A stretch of 64,000 nucleotides of DNA from JAFAFN01 sp963707555 (lineage in GTDB: Bacteria; Actinomycetota; Acidimicrobiia; Acidimicrobiales; Microtrichaceae). The notes under the pieces are model-generated. The model was not told the DNA's origin. It worked only from the letters and a program-made list of their open reading frames with translations, and did no database searches. Location of the stretch: assembly GCA_963707555.1 (NCBI GenBank), contig CAVPQM010000014.1:310001-374000 (forward strand), in the 5' to 3' direction. A program made the position numbers and the translations under genes. Each line of letters starts with the position of its first letter. Position 1 is the first letter of the stretch. Shown in pieces: positions 52,517 through 61,644 of this stretch.

Positions 52517-54079
52517 TCAGGTCTCGCTGAGCGGCTCGGTCTCGGTGAGCAGTGCTCGGACCAGTCGCTTGTCGATCTTGCCCGACGCGTTGAGCGGCAG
52601 CGCGTCGACGAGGTGCACGACCTTGGGTCGCTTGAACCCGGCGAGTCGTCCGTCGGTCCAGGCTCGCAGCTCGTCGGCGTCGAGTGACCGGTCCGGCGCG
52701 GCCACCACCACGGCACACACCTGTTCGCCCCAGCGCGGGTGGGGGCGACCGACCACGGCGACCTGGCCGACCGCAGGATGCGCACCCACGACGTCCTCGA
52801 CCTCGCGTGACGCCACGTTCTCACCGCCGGTGATGATGATGTCCTTCTTGCGGTCGACGACGTACAGGACCCCCGCGTCGTCGAGGCGTCCGACGTCACC
52901 GGTGCGCAGCCACGGACCGAGCCGCGAGGCCGCAGTGGCCGCCGGGTCGTTCCAGTAGCCGTCGCAGACCTGGTCGCCACGGACGAGGATCTCGCCCACG
53001 CCACCGAGGGGCACGTCGCGGTCGTCCTCGTCGACGATGCGCACGGCGCTCAGCGGGCCAGGGCGACCCGCGGCACCGAGCAGCTCGGGGTCCGTCGTCG
53101 CCGCCCGTCGGTGGTCGGCGGGGGTGAGGAAGACGGCGTTGCCGCCCAGTTCGGTCATGCCGTAGCCCTGGGCCAGGCCACAGCCGGGCAGGTCGTCGAA
53201 CAGGCGTCGCATGAGATCCAGCGGCATGGCCGAGGCGCCGTAGGAGATCTGGCGCAGCGACGAGAGCCGCTGCACTGCGTCGTCGGAATGGTCGAGCAGC
53301 ATCGAGATCATCGTGGGTGCGAGCGAGCAGTTGGTCACCCGCTCGGCCTGCACCAGGTCGAGCACCGAGGCGGCGTCGAAGCGGGCGACGAGCACCACCG
53401 GGCGACGGCGCAGATGTGCATGCAGCACGTTGTAGGCGGCGACGTGGAACAACGGGAACGGGAACAGGTACACGTCGTCGTCGGCGAGGGGCCGTGCGAC
53501 GGCGGTGTTGGCGGTGGCGGCCACCAGGTTGCGGTGGGTCAGCACCACGCCCTTGGGTGCCCCGGTCGTGCCCGAGGTGTGGATGATCCACGCCGGCGCG
53601 CCGTCGTCGACCCCGGCAGCCGGCTCAGCTCCCCGGGCCGTGACCATCGCGTCGTCGAGCGCAGCCGACAGGTCGAGAGCGGCTCGCGGGTGGGCGCCGC
53701 CGATCGACCAGACCGTCAGGGCGGCCCGGTCGTCGAGCTCCGGGCCGAGGCGGTCGAGCTGGTCGGGAGCCGCGAGCACCGCGACCGCGTCGACGGCGTC
53801 GACGGTCGCCATCTGTTCGGTCGGTGTGTGCCGGGTGTTGCCGAACGACAGGATCCGCCCCGAGCGGGGGACGGCGTAGAGGGCGACGAGCGCGTCGAGC
53901 TGGTTGTCCGAGATCAGCACGACGCGGTCGCCGACGGCGGTCGTGGCGGCGACCCGGGTGGCCATGTCGTCGATGCGCCGACCGAGCTCGGTGAACGACA
54001 CGTGGCGGCCGTCGACGACGACCGCGGTGTCGTCGGGGCGATCGGCGACGGCCAGGTCGATGATCTCGTGGAGCAGCAC
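52517..54079 (-). CDS. Class I adenylate-forming enzyme (acyl-CoA synthetase-like)
   Basis: A 520-residue AMP-forming ligase. The P-loop region HTSGTTGAPKGVVLTHRNL, the A5-like YGMTELGG, LRTGDVGRLDDAGVLYVVDRKKDII and the C-terminal Lys in NASGKIDKR are all present. Closest in style to fatty-acyl or aryl-CoA synthetases (FadD/MenE). It activates a carboxylate with ATP, then CoA; the acid is unknown. ATG-initiated (MLLHEIIDLAVADRPDDTAVVV). Upstream on the same strand is the methyltransferase-glycosylase fusion. Confidence 0.9.
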   Translation of the reverse strand: MLLHEIIDLAVADRPDDTAVVVDGRHVSFTELGRRIDDMATRVAATTAVGDRVVLISDNQLDALVALYAVPRSGRILSFGNTRHTPTEQMATVDAVDAVAVLAAPDQLDRLGPELDDRAALTVWSIGGAHPRAALDLSAALDDAMVTARGAEPAAGVDDGAPAWIIHTSGTTGAPKGVVLTHRNLVAATANTAVARPLADDDVYLFPFPLFHVAAYNVLHAHLRRRPVVLVARFDAASVLDLVQAERVTNCSLAPTMISMLLDHSDDAVQRLSSLRQISYGASAMPLDLMRRLFDDLPGCGLAQGYGMTELGGNAVFLTPADHRRAATTDPELLGAAGRPGPLSAVRIVDEDDRDVPLGGVGEILVRGDQVCDGYWNDPAATAASRLGPWLRTGDVGRLDDAGVLYVVDRKKDIIITGGENVASREVEDVVGAHPAVGQVAVVGRPHPRWGEQVCAVVVAAPDRSLDADELRAWTDGRLAGFKRPKVVHLVDALPLNASGKIDKRLVRALLTETEPLSET

Positions 54080-54140
54080 GACGGGAGTCTCGCGGACGCC
54101 GCCCCGATGGTGCCCATCGACGGGTCGCCGCCGAGTGGCC

Positions 54141-55265
54141 CTACGTGGCAGCGGATGCGGCGAGCGTCGCCGCTGCCTGCAGGTGCGCGACCAGGTCGTC
54201 GAGCGAGACGTGTGCGTTCACCCCGCTCGGATTGGGCATCAGGTACACCGGCCGCCCGCCGAGTCGCCGTTCCTGCACACCGATGGCGGCGGTGCGATCG
54301 ACCGCTGCCCTCCACCCGGTCAGGCCCAGCACGCACACCGCGTCGGGGCGCAGCCACCCGCAGAGCCGATCGAGTCGCTCCAGCCCGTGACGGAACTCGT
54401 CGCTGGTGAGCTCGTCGGCTCTCGGGCTGGCTCGCTTGACCAGATCCGTCATGCCGATGCCGTCGTGGACCAACAGGTGTCGGGCGTCGCGATCAGCCGT
54501 CGCCAGTCCCGAGGCGAGCAGCGCGGGCCACGCCCGGTTGCCGTTGCGGTGGAATCCGACGCCGGCGTCCGCCGCGACCAGCGACGGGTTGAGGCCCACG
54601 AGCAGCAGCCGCATCCCGGGCTCGACGGTGTCGGCGAGCGTCCGCGCCCGTCGCAGCCACACCTCGAGATGCCCGTCGTTCTCCGCGGGGGACGCGACGA
54701 AGCGTTCGACGTCGAAGCCTGCACCCTCGAGCACGTCGGAGAGCAGCGATTCGGGCCAGTGGCTGAACCAGCGGCCCGGGAAGTCGTCGCGGTCGTCGGT
54801 CGCGTGGTCGTCGTCGCCGCCGAAGAGCACCAGGCGGACGACCCCGCCGACCTCGACGCAGCGGTGCAGGTCCCACAGCGCCATCGGCACGCGGTCACGC
54901 CGCAGGTGCACGTAGCTGCGATCCGCCCACGCACCACCGAGGGCGTGGCGGGCGAACGGGAGTCCACGGAGATCCGCTCGGACTCGGGGCGCCCCCGGCT
55001 GGTGCTCCGCCACCAGGTCGAGCATGGCGGCCGTCGCGTCGAGCGCCACGGTCCCGTCGGGCAGCGACGGCAGGTGCCAGCCGGGCCCGCAGCCCAGGTC
55101 GACGGTCGGTCGGGTGGTGCCGCTGGCCGCCACGGCCGCGGTGAACTCCTGTGCAGCGTCGGAGCGGAAGGTACGCCGGTCCTGCCATTCCCGGGCACGG
55201 TCCTCGTAGACGGCGACCGTCTCGTCGTGTGCGTCGTTCGGTTCGTCCGACGCCGCAGCGTTCAC
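54141..55265 (-). CDS. Fusion of a SAM methyltransferase and a MUG-type uracil-DNA glycosylase
   Basis: One intact 374-residue frame with two domains. Residues 1-205 are a class I methyltransferase: TVDLGCGPGWHLPSLP (motif I), ALDATAAMLDLV and GVVRLVLFGG. Residues 218-374 are a mismatch-specific uracil-DNA glycosylase (family 2, Mug/TDG): LLLVGLNPSLVAADAGVGFHRNGNRAW, with Asn226 in the catalytic GLNPS motif, and MPNPSGVNAH at 343-352. GTG at 55265 overlaps the SDR stop by four bases. Mug removes uracil or ethenocytosine from mispairs; the methyl acceptor is unknown. Confidence 0.86.
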   Translation of the reverse strand: MNAAASDEPNDAHDETVAVYEDRAREWQDRRTFRSDAAQEFTAAVAASGTTRPTVDLGCGPGWHLPSLPDGTVALDATAAMLDLVAEHQPGAPRVRADLRGLPFARHALGGAWADRSYVHLRRDRVPMALWDLHRCVEVGGVVRLVLFGGDDDHATDDRDDFPGRWFSHWPESLLSDVLEGAGFDVERFVASPAENDGHLEVWLRRARTLADTVEPGMRLLLVGLNPSLVAADAGVGFHRNGNRAWPALLASGLATADRDARHLLVHDGIGMTDLVKRASPRADELTSDEFRHGLERLDRLCGWLRPDAVCVLGLTGWRAAVDRTAAIGVQERRLGGRPVYLMPNPSGVNAHVSLDDLVAHLQAAATLAASAAT

Positions 55266-56080
55266 CTGCCGACGAGGCGGGCCTGCAGCCGCCGCATCGA
55301 GGACAGCCAGCGTGTCCGGTCGCCGGCCCGGGCGCGTTCGTAGTCGGCGACCTCCTCGTGGGGGAGGATCAGGAACTCGTCGCGTCGCAGGGACTGCACG
55401 GTGAACTCGGCGACCTCGGACGGTTCGAGGATGCGTTGGAGCTTCACCGCAACGAGCGCGAGCTCGTCGGGAGCCGGCCCGTCGCCGGGACCGAACAGCA
55501 GCGGCGTGCGAACCCCCTGGGGACACAGGCACGACACGCCGATGCCCTGGTCGCCGTAGGTGATCGACAGCCACTCGGCGAACGCGACGGCTCCGTGCTT
55601 GGTGACGCTGTACGGCGCGTCGCCCAGGTTCGACAACAACCCGGCGGCCGACGCGGTGACGAGCAGGTGGCCCCGCCCACGTTCCAGCCAGCGGGGCACG
55701 AGCAGGCGCGCTGCGCGCACGTGCGCCATCACGTTCACCTGCCAGACCCGGTCCCAGGTCTCCTCGGTCGCGTCCAGGCCCTGGGCGGTGCCGATGCCGG
55801 CGTTCGCGCAGAACAGATCGACCAGGCCGTGGCGCTGTTCGACGTCGTCGAACAGCGCGGCGAGCGCTGCTCCGTCGGACACATCGATGCCTCGGGACCA
55901 CACCTCGGTGCCGTCAGGCGCGCCGGCCGACAGTCGCGCCGCGACCTGCTCGGCGTGCTCTGCGTGCAGGTCGACCACGACCACCGCTGCGGGGCGTTCC
56001 TGGACGAGCTGTTCGGCGAGCGCAGCGCCGATCCCGCTGCCCCCGCCGGTGATCACGATCACCGCTCCGTCGAGTTCCAT
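55262..56080 (-). CDS. Short-chain dehydrogenase/reductase
   Basis: A 272-residue classical SDR. TGGGSGIGAAL binds NAD(P), CANAGIG follows, and Ser144, Tyr157 and Lys161 (YSVTK) form the active site. FCANAGIGTAQGLDAT and CPQGVRTPLL fit. It oxidises or reduces a small molecule, unknown. It is directly upstream of, and overlapping, the methyltransferase-MUG gene. Confidence 0.9.
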   Translation of the reverse strand: MELDGAVIVITGGGSGIGAALAEQLVQERPAAVVVVDLHAEHAEQVAARLSAGAPDGTEVWSRGIDVSDGAALAALFDDVEQRHGLVDLFCANAGIGTAQGLDATEETWDRVWQVNVMAHVRAARLLVPRWLERGRGHLLVTASAAGLLSNLGDAPYSVTKHGAVAFAEWLSITYGDQGIGVSCLCPQGVRTPLLFGPGDGPAPDELALVAVKLQRILEPSEVAEFTVQSLRRDEFLILPHEEVADYERARAGDRTRWLSSMRRLQARLVGR

Positions 56081-56182
56081 GGTCCCGTTCCTCCTCCGTG
56101 CAGCAGCGCTGCATCATCCCGTCACTCCCACGCCGTCAGCGCTGTGCTGCTCTGCGCCGTGCGCCGGTGCTGGGTCGTCAGG

Positions 56183-57196
56183 TCAGCCCGGGGCAGCGGC
56201 GCACAGCGTGTCGTCCACGACGGCGCGACGGTCCGGGCCCCACGGCATCGGCATGATCACGGGGACGTCCACCCCGGCGTCGCGGTACGCGTCGACAGCG
56301 GCGGACACCGTCGCTGCGTCGCCGCAGATGTCGATCGCGTCGACCATCCGTTCCGAGATCGAGCCGACCGCCGCCGCTCGGTCACCCGCGGCGTGTGCCG
56401 CACGCACGCCGGCGACCTCGTCCGCGAAGCCGGCGCGTTCGAAGGCCCTCGCATACGCGGGCACGACGGCATACGAGAACAGGTCCTTGCGTGCTGGACC
56501 GAGCGCCTCATCGCGGTCGCAGACCCCGACGTGCACGTAGGCGTAGATCGTGCAGGACCCCTCGGGGCGGCCCGCCGCACGCTCGCCGGCACGAACCTGT
56601 TCGATGCACCACGGCACCGCAGCGGCGGGCAGGTAGTTCAGCAGCACGCCGTCGGCGAGCTCACCGGCCAGGGCCAGCATCCGCTCGTTGAGGGCCCCGA
56701 GCACGAGCTTCGGGCGGTGCTCGCCCAGGCGGACGCCGAGTCGGAAGCGCGAGCACCGGTAGAACTCGCCGTCGTGGTCGACCTGTTCACCCGACAGGCA
56801 CGCCCGGGTCAGCTCGAGGAACTCGCGGGTCTGGGCGACGGGCCGTGAGCCGTACTCGGCGCCGTGCCACTTGCCGACGACCACGGGGGACGAGATCCCG
56901 ATGCCGAGCAGGACGTCTCGCTCGGGTGCCAGGCTCTGCAACGTGGCGGCGCCCATGGCGGTGAGCATCGGGGTCCGCAGCTGCAGGGCGAGCACGCCCG
57001 TGCCCAGATCGAGCTGCGGCGCGGTGACGGCGATCGACGCGAGCGTCGAGAAGGCCTCCTGTCCGACGGTCTCGGCGGTCCAGAACGAGCCGTAGCCCTG
57101 TGCCGCGGCGTCCAGGGCGATCTCACGGGCGGCGTCGATGCCGAGGGCGGAGAAGCTGGCGAAGGTCACCCCGGGGGCGCACGGTGCTGCGGTCAT
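56183..57196 (-). CDS. LLM-class (F420-type) oxidoreductase
   Basis: A 337-residue member of the luciferase-like family: GYGSFWTAETVGQEAFSTLASIAVTAPQLDLGTGVLALQLRTPMLTAMGAATLQSLAPERDVLLGIGISSPVVVGKWHG. This form is close to the F420-dependent Rv2951c/Rv3520c-like enzymes. ATG at 57196 chosen since upstream codons are shared with the divergent small gene. Substrate unknown. Confidence 0.87.
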   Translation of the reverse strand: MTAAPCAPGVTFASFSALGIDAAREIALDAAAQGYGSFWTAETVGQEAFSTLASIAVTAPQLDLGTGVLALQLRTPMLTAMGAATLQSLAPERDVLLGIGISSPVVVGKWHGAEYGSRPVAQTREFLELTRACLSGEQVDHDGEFYRCSRFRLGVRLGEHRPKLVLGALNERMLALAGELADGVLLNYLPAAAVPWCIEQVRAGERAAGRPEGSCTIYAYVHVGVCDRDEALGPARKDLFSYAVVPAYARAFERAGFADEVAGVRAAHAAGDRAAAVGSISERMVDAIDICGDAATVSAAVDAYRDAGVDVPVIMPMPWGPDRRAVVDDTLCAAAPG

Positions 57197-57358
57197 GGCC
57201 GTCGACGGTAGCGGCAGGCGCAGTGAACAGGCGGCGACCCGGCTGCCTGAGGCAGGTCTGTGAACGCTCGATGACGCGCGTCCCGGCCGGGGGGTGGCGC
57301 CGCTATCATTTGTGGGACCCCGGTGGTCCGTTCCGCCGGGTCGGCAGCAGGAGGCACG

Positions 57359-57559
57359 ATGACAGAGGTTCTCGACACCGAGGTTCTGGAAGCGGAACTG
57401 CACGACGACACGTCGATCCGTGCCGCGATGGACCTCATCGACCAGGGGCTGGGCGACATCTCGGAGCGCCAGCTGGTCTCCACGTCGGAGGTCGCCGACC
57501 TCCTGCTCGACGTCCGCGGCGTGCTCTCGAAGCTCGACGCCCAGATCTCGACCAACTGA
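57359..57559 (+). CDS. Small acidic hypothetical protein
   Basis: A 66-residue protein: ETEVLEAELHDDTSIRAAMDLIDQGLGDISERQLVSTSEVADLLLDVRGVLSKLDAQI. Strongly supported as a real gene by AGGAGGC seven bases before the ATG and a TATCAT -10-like element 50 bp upstream. A helix-turn-helix-like pattern (SERQLVSTSEVADLLLDVRG) is visible but short. Ends in a hairpin. No family recognised. Confidence 0.75.
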   Translation: MTEVLDTEVLEAELHDDTSIRAAMDLIDQGLGDISERQLVSTSEVADLLLDVRGVLSKLDAQISTN

Positions 57560-57575
57560 CCCGGTCACACCGGGT
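57559..57575. terminator. Hairpin after the small gene
   Basis: ACCCGGT-cac-ACCGGGT begins at the last base of the stop codon and lies between two convergent genes. Confidence 0.5.
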
Positions 57576-57592
57576 CGGGCACGTCGGGCGGC

Positions 57593-59095
57593 TCAGCTCC
57601 AGCGGGTGGGTGTGACCCCGGCCGCGGCGAAGAGTTCGTCGTAGGCGTCGCCCATCGCCGACAGCAGCCCGTCGGGGTCGTCGATCGCCGCGGTGTCGAC
57701 GACGAGGCCCAGGAAGAGCCAGCCGCGGTACGACATCGTCGTCAGGTTGAACGCGGTGCCCACGAGCGGCCCGATCGGGTGGTTCGACTGCATGTGCGCC
57801 CCGCCGATGAACAGGTCGAAGGGCGCTGCCCGCACGTTGGAGCAGACGAAGTCCACGGCGCTGGTGATGTGGCGGCCCGTCGACACCAGCGCTGCTGAGG
57901 GCAGCAGCGAGGCAGCGTTCGCCGCCTGGTCCATCAGCGAGACCGATGGCTCGGACTTCATCGAGGTGAGCACCGACGAGACGGCGGTGAAGCGCTCCTC
58001 GATGCGCATCGACCCCGTGGGCACGAGCATCTGCGTGGGCGAGAAGGCGTTGCCGCCCATCGACTGCGCGTGACGGGTGCTGATCGGCATCGACATGCGC
58101 AGCATGTCGACGGGGTGCCCGGCGAGCTCGTGGACCCGCCCGGCGGCGGCGACCGCGCCCGTGACGAACAGGTCGTTGATGCTGCCGCCGAGGGCGTGGG
58201 CGGCGGTTCGTACGTCGTCGAGCTGCAGCGCCGCGGTGCCGACCCACCGACCGAGGGAGCGTTCTGCCCACAGTGGTGACCGTCGCCGGCCGACGCTGGC
58301 CTGGCGCAGGGTCGATCGGGTCGCGTTCGAGAGCTCGCGGCCGCGGTGCTGCAGGGTCGTCGCACCGGTCGCGACGCCTGCGGCCCCCTGGCCGAGTCGT
58401 CCGATGAGATCACCCGGCACTCGTGACCACCAGGGTCCCGGCCCGTCAGGCCGCGGTTCTGCGCCTGCGTCGAGGCTGCCGGGGACGAGGCTGCTCGGGT
58501 CGAGGCCGGGCAGGTCGGAGTCCGGCCGGTCGGCTCGGTGATCGACCAGCCCCAGGGCCTCGTCGGCCGCCGCGTCGTCGTGGGGTCGGGGGCGGTACGG
58601 ACGGGCGGGGTTCCGTTCGAAGTCGAGGAACTCGACGGACAGGCGAATGCCACCCTCGCCGTCGGTGATGGTGTGGTGCAGGCGCTGCAGCATGGCAGCC
58701 CGTCCACCGGCGAGCCCCTCGATCGTGACGAACTCCCACAGCGGGCGCTCCCGGTCGAAGGGGCGTCCCGACAGCGTCGCGACCAGGTCGAGCAGCTCGC
58801 GCTCGTCCGCGTCGCCCCCCAGGGTCACCCAGCGGAGGTGGTGATCGATGTCGAAGTCCGGGTCCTCGACCCAGAGCGGATGCGCGAGGGGATTGCGTTG
58901 CTCGACGACCCGCTCGCGAAGTCGGGGTACAGCCGTCGTCGCCGCCTCCATCCGAGCGCGGAAGGCCAGTCGATCCGGCGGACGGTCGAACACCGTGATG
59001 TTCGCGAACGCGGACGACAGTCGAGGATCGCGCTCGAGCTCCCACATCAGGGATTCCACGCCGTTCATCTGGTCCGGCTGTCTCGGTTCGCCCAC
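57593..59095 (-). CDS. Wax ester synthase/diacylglycerol acyltransferase (WS/DGAT)
   Basis: A 500-residue acyltransferase that makes triacylglycerol or wax esters from acyl-CoA at the membrane. The active motif HHTITDGEGG is at 140-149 (His140, His141, Asp145). SMPISTRHAQSMGGNAFSPTQMLVPTG and NVRAAPFDLFIGGAHMQSNHPIGPLVGTAFNLTTMSYRGWLFLGLV follow the family layout. GTG at 59095 or ATG 59068 are both possible starts. Points to lipid storage in this organism. Confidence 0.9.
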   Translation of the reverse strand: MGEPRQPDQMNGVESLMWELERDPRLSSAFANITVFDRPPDRLAFRARMEAATTAVPRLRERVVEQRNPLAHPLWVEDPDFDIDHHLRWVTLGGDADERELLDLVATLSGRPFDRERPLWEFVTIEGLAGGRAAMLQRLHHTITDGEGGIRLSVEFLDFERNPARPYRPRPHDDAAADEALGLVDHRADRPDSDLPGLDPSSLVPGSLDAGAEPRPDGPGPWWSRVPGDLIGRLGQGAAGVATGATTLQHRGRELSNATRSTLRQASVGRRRSPLWAERSLGRWVGTAALQLDDVRTAAHALGGSINDLFVTGAVAAAGRVHELAGHPVDMLRMSMPISTRHAQSMGGNAFSPTQMLVPTGSMRIEERFTAVSSVLTSMKSEPSVSLMDQAANAASLLPSAALVSTGRHITSAVDFVCSNVRAAPFDLFIGGAHMQSNHPIGPLVGTAFNLTTMSYRGWLFLGLVVDTAAIDDPDGLLSAMGDAYDELFAAAGVTPTRWS

Positions 59096-59115
59096 ATCAT
59101 GAGGCTAACCAGAGT

Positions 59116-59733
59116 TCAACCGCGCGCCACGCCCCGACGCGACGTCGAGGGCCAGATGCGGCCTGCTGCTGTGCCGAGCGTGGCTCCGACTGCAGCTCCG
59201 GCGGCCACGTCGCTCGCGTGGTGCACGCCGACGTGAACCCGGGTCCAGGCGACCACTGACGCGAGACCCCACCACAGCGGTGCGTGCCCGAGGTCGTGGG
59301 TCAACAACGTCGCGGCGCACGCGCCCGCCGAGGCGTGGCCGCTCGGAAAGCTCGACGTGGCAGGGGTGCGGAGGCGATGCGGGTGGTCGTCGCGCACCAG
59401 GGGCCGCTGTCGACGCACCGACGACTTGAGCGGACCGTTCACCAGTGCTTGTTCCAGTGCGAGCACGACGCTGCGGCGCACGGCTCGTCGACGACGGGCC
59501 CGATCACCGGTCAGTGCATCGACGGCGTTGATCGAGTGCCACAGCACGCTGTGGTTGGCGAGCTCGGACAACGCGTACATGGCGCGGTCGACCCGAGGGT
59601 CGCCCCGCACCGCGTCGGCTGCTCGCAGCCCGGCCGCGTCGAACGCCGACACCGGCCCGCTGGCCAGCAGCCGCTCCACGGGGCCCAGCGGCCCGTCCGC
59701 TGCGACAGGACCGTCGGATTCCGGCTCGTTCAC
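59116..59733 (-). CDS. PAP2-superfamily lipid phosphatase
   Basis: A 205-residue phosphatase. Motif 1 KSSVRRQRP (Lys103, Arg110), motif 2 PSGH (131-133, acid-base His) and motif 3 RVHVGVHHASDV (Arg165, His171, Asp175). Helical segments fit a membrane PAP2, though the N-terminal half is more polar. Might dephosphorylate phosphatidate, giving diacylglycerol for the neighbouring WS/DGAT, which is inference. Its ATG overlaps the nuclease stop by four bases. Confidence 0.9.
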   Translation of the reverse strand: MNEPESDGPVAADGPLGPVERLLASGPVSAFDAAGLRAADAVRGDPRVDRAMYALSELANHSVLWHSINAVDALTGDRARRRRAVRRSVVLALEQALVNGPLKSSVRRQRPLVRDDHPHRLRTPATSSFPSGHASAGACAATLLTHDLGHAPLWWGLASVVAWTRVHVGVHHASDVAAGAAVGATLGTAAGRIWPSTSRRGVARG

Positions 59734-60617
59734 GCGGTCGCTGCAGGCGCGGGATCGGACGTGCCGAGCGCGACGGCGGTCTCGTCGGCCCGGGCCGCCT
59801 CCCTGGCCGCATCGCGGGCGATGGCGTACGCCCGGGCATCGTCGGGGTCGCCGCCGAACTCAGGGCAGTAGTCCTTGAACGAGCACCAGTTGCACAGGGC
59901 CGACTGCTTGGGACGGAAGTCGTCGCGCTCGCAGGCACGCTCGACCGCTGACCAGATGGCGGCGATCTTCTTCTCCATGCCCCGGATGGACTGCTCGGAG
60001 GGCGTCGTGGTGATGACCTGGGGCTGCTTGCCGAGGTAGACGAGCTGCACCTTGGCCGGGATGCGCCCGAGCACGCGCTGGCAGAGGAACGCGTAGAAGT
60101 GCACGCCGCCGAGCCGGGCCTGTTCCTGAGCGATCGACGGCGCACGGCCCGTCTTGTAGTCGGTGACCACCAGCTGCCCGTCGACCTCTTCGAGGCGGTC
60201 GATGATGCCCCGCACCAGCAGTCCGTCGATGTCGGCCTCGAGCATCATCTCGAGCCCCACCGGCACGATGGCACGAGGGTCCTCGAGCTCGAAGTAGCGA
60301 TCGACCATGCGTTCGGCGTCTGCAGCGAACTCGGCCGCCGCGTCGTCGTCGAGCTCGAGGCCGAGGTACTCCTCGTCGTCACGCATCTCGGCCAGGGCGT
60401 CGACGAGGCACTCCTGGGCACGGGCAGGGGTGCGGCCGGCGGGATCCTCGGCGAAGAGCAGCTCGAGCGCCCGGTGCACCGTGGTGCCCTTGACCGCCGG
60501 CATGGACGGCGGCTCCGGCAGCTTGTCGATCGCCGAGAACCGGAACGCCAGCGCGCAGTCCTTGAACGTCGAGACCTTCGACGGCGACAACGACGTGGGC
60601 AGGGGCAGCGGCGGCAT
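59730..60617 (-). CDS. PD-(D/E)XK nuclease, RecB/Cas4-like with a Fe-S cysteine set
   Basis: A 295-residue nuclease. His48, Asp140 (GIIDRLEEV), Asp153 and Lys155 (VTDYKTGRA) are the catalytic set. Cys21 plus Cys242, Cys245 and Cys251 (CNWCSFKDYCPEF) match the four-cysteine 4Fe-4S cluster of Cas4 and AddB. No CRISPR genes are near, so this is a chromosomal RecB-like exonuclease, probably in recombination or repair. ATG start (MPPLPLPTSLSPSKVSTFKDC). Followed by the PAP2 gene. Confidence 0.92.
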   Translation of the reverse strand: MPPLPLPTSLSPSKVSTFKDCALAFRFSAIDKLPEPPSMPAVKGTTVHRALELLFAEDPAGRTPARAQECLVDALAEMRDDEEYLGLELDDDAAAEFAADAERMVDRYFELEDPRAIVPVGLEMMLEADIDGLLVRGIIDRLEEVDGQLVVTDYKTGRAPSIAQEQARLGGVHFYAFLCQRVLGRIPAKVQLVYLGKQPQVITTTPSEQSIRGMEKKIAAIWSAVERACERDDFRPKQSALCNWCSFKDYCPEFGGDPDDARAYAIARDAAREAARADETAVALGTSDPAPAATA

Positions 60618-60665
60618 GTGGGCGATGTTACGGCCCGTGGGTGACAGCGAACCGTGCCGGGGTGC

Positions 60666-61565
60666 TCAGGAGCGGTCGATCGCCAGCATCGCCGCCTCGA
60701 TGGATGCCGCGACCGAGCCGGGGTTCTCGAGCGGACCGAAGTGGCCGAGCTCGGGATGTTCCTCGATCGTGGCGTTCGCCAGACCGGCGGCGATCCCGGG
60801 CACGAGCATCGCCGGCCCGGCCCCGTCCTCGGCGCCGCGGGCGACGACGACCGGACAGGTGACCTCTGCCAGGTGAGCGAACCCGTCGTGCTGCGAGCCC
60901 ATGTCGTAGGTGGCCGCTTCGACCTCTGGACGGCAGCGCAGCGTGACGCTCCCGTCGTCGAGGACCTCGAAGCCGTACTCGACGTACGCGGCGAGCGCCT
61001 GGGGGTCGAGCGCCGACATCGGCGGCTTGGACGCGAAGTTCTCGTAGGCCGCGGCGGCGGAGGTGAAGTCGGGGCGGCGGCGCCGGGCACCGGCCGCGAG
61101 CGGGTTCGGCCCCGCCCCCTCGGCGAGGGCGGGCGGGAAGATGATCGGCTCGAAGATCCACAACCCCCGGAACGTGCCCGGTCGAGCCTGCTCGGCCAGC
61201 ACGAGCGACGCACCCCCCATCGAGTGGCCGACCCCGAAGGGCCGGTCGAGCCCGAGCGCGTCGATCGTCGCGAGCACGTCGGCAGCGGTGCCGGCCCAGT
61301 GCATGCCGACCTCGGGGGTTCCCGATCGGCCATGGCCCCGGACGTCGAGCGCGGCGCGTCGGTGGTTCCCGAAGTGGGACACGACCGGCATCCAGACGCC
61401 CGCACAGAACCCGGTGGCGTGCACGAACAGCAGGTCCACCCCATCGGCTGCGTCGGCGACGTCCGGTGCGATCTCGTAGGTCGCGAGCGTCGTGCCGTCG
61501 GGTGAGGCGATCGTCACCGGGTCGGGCAGCGGAGCGTCCAGCGGCGGGGGAGAGGTCCGACTCAT
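60666..61565 (-). CDS. Alpha/beta hydrolase
   Basis: A 299-residue hydrolase. The nucleophile elbow is GHSMGG (Ser115), LFVHATGFCAGVWMPVV gives the oxyanion region, and ELGHFGPLENPG carries the catalytic His. ATG at 61565 (MSRTSPPP) chosen over an Arg-rich extension. Single gene; substrate unknown. Looks like an epoxide-hydrolase or haloperoxidase-like esterase. Confidence 0.88.
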   Translation of the reverse strand: MSRTSPPPLDAPLPDPVTIASPDGTTLATYEIAPDVADAADGVDLLFVHATGFCAGVWMPVVSHFGNHRRAALDVRGHGRSGTPEVGMHWAGTAADVLATIDALGLDRPFGVGHSMGGASLVLAEQARPGTFRGLWIFEPIIFPPALAEGAGPNPLAAGARRRRPDFTSAAAAYENFASKPPMSALDPQALAAYVEYGFEVLDDGSVTLRCRPEVEAATYDMGSQHDGFAHLAEVTCPVVVARGAEDGAGPAMLVPGIAAGLANATIEEHPELGHFGPLENPGSVAASIEAAMLAIDRS

Positions 61566-61644
61566 CGCTGCAGTGTGCCACCGTCGGACGGACCCGCCGG
61601 CGCGAGCGGCGGTGGGACGGTCAGGCCGCCCTGGACCCAGGTCG

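Noticed and set aside
55151..56848. 565-codon plus-strand frame over the SDR and LLM genes
   Set aside because: Both genes below it have full family motifs on the minus strand.
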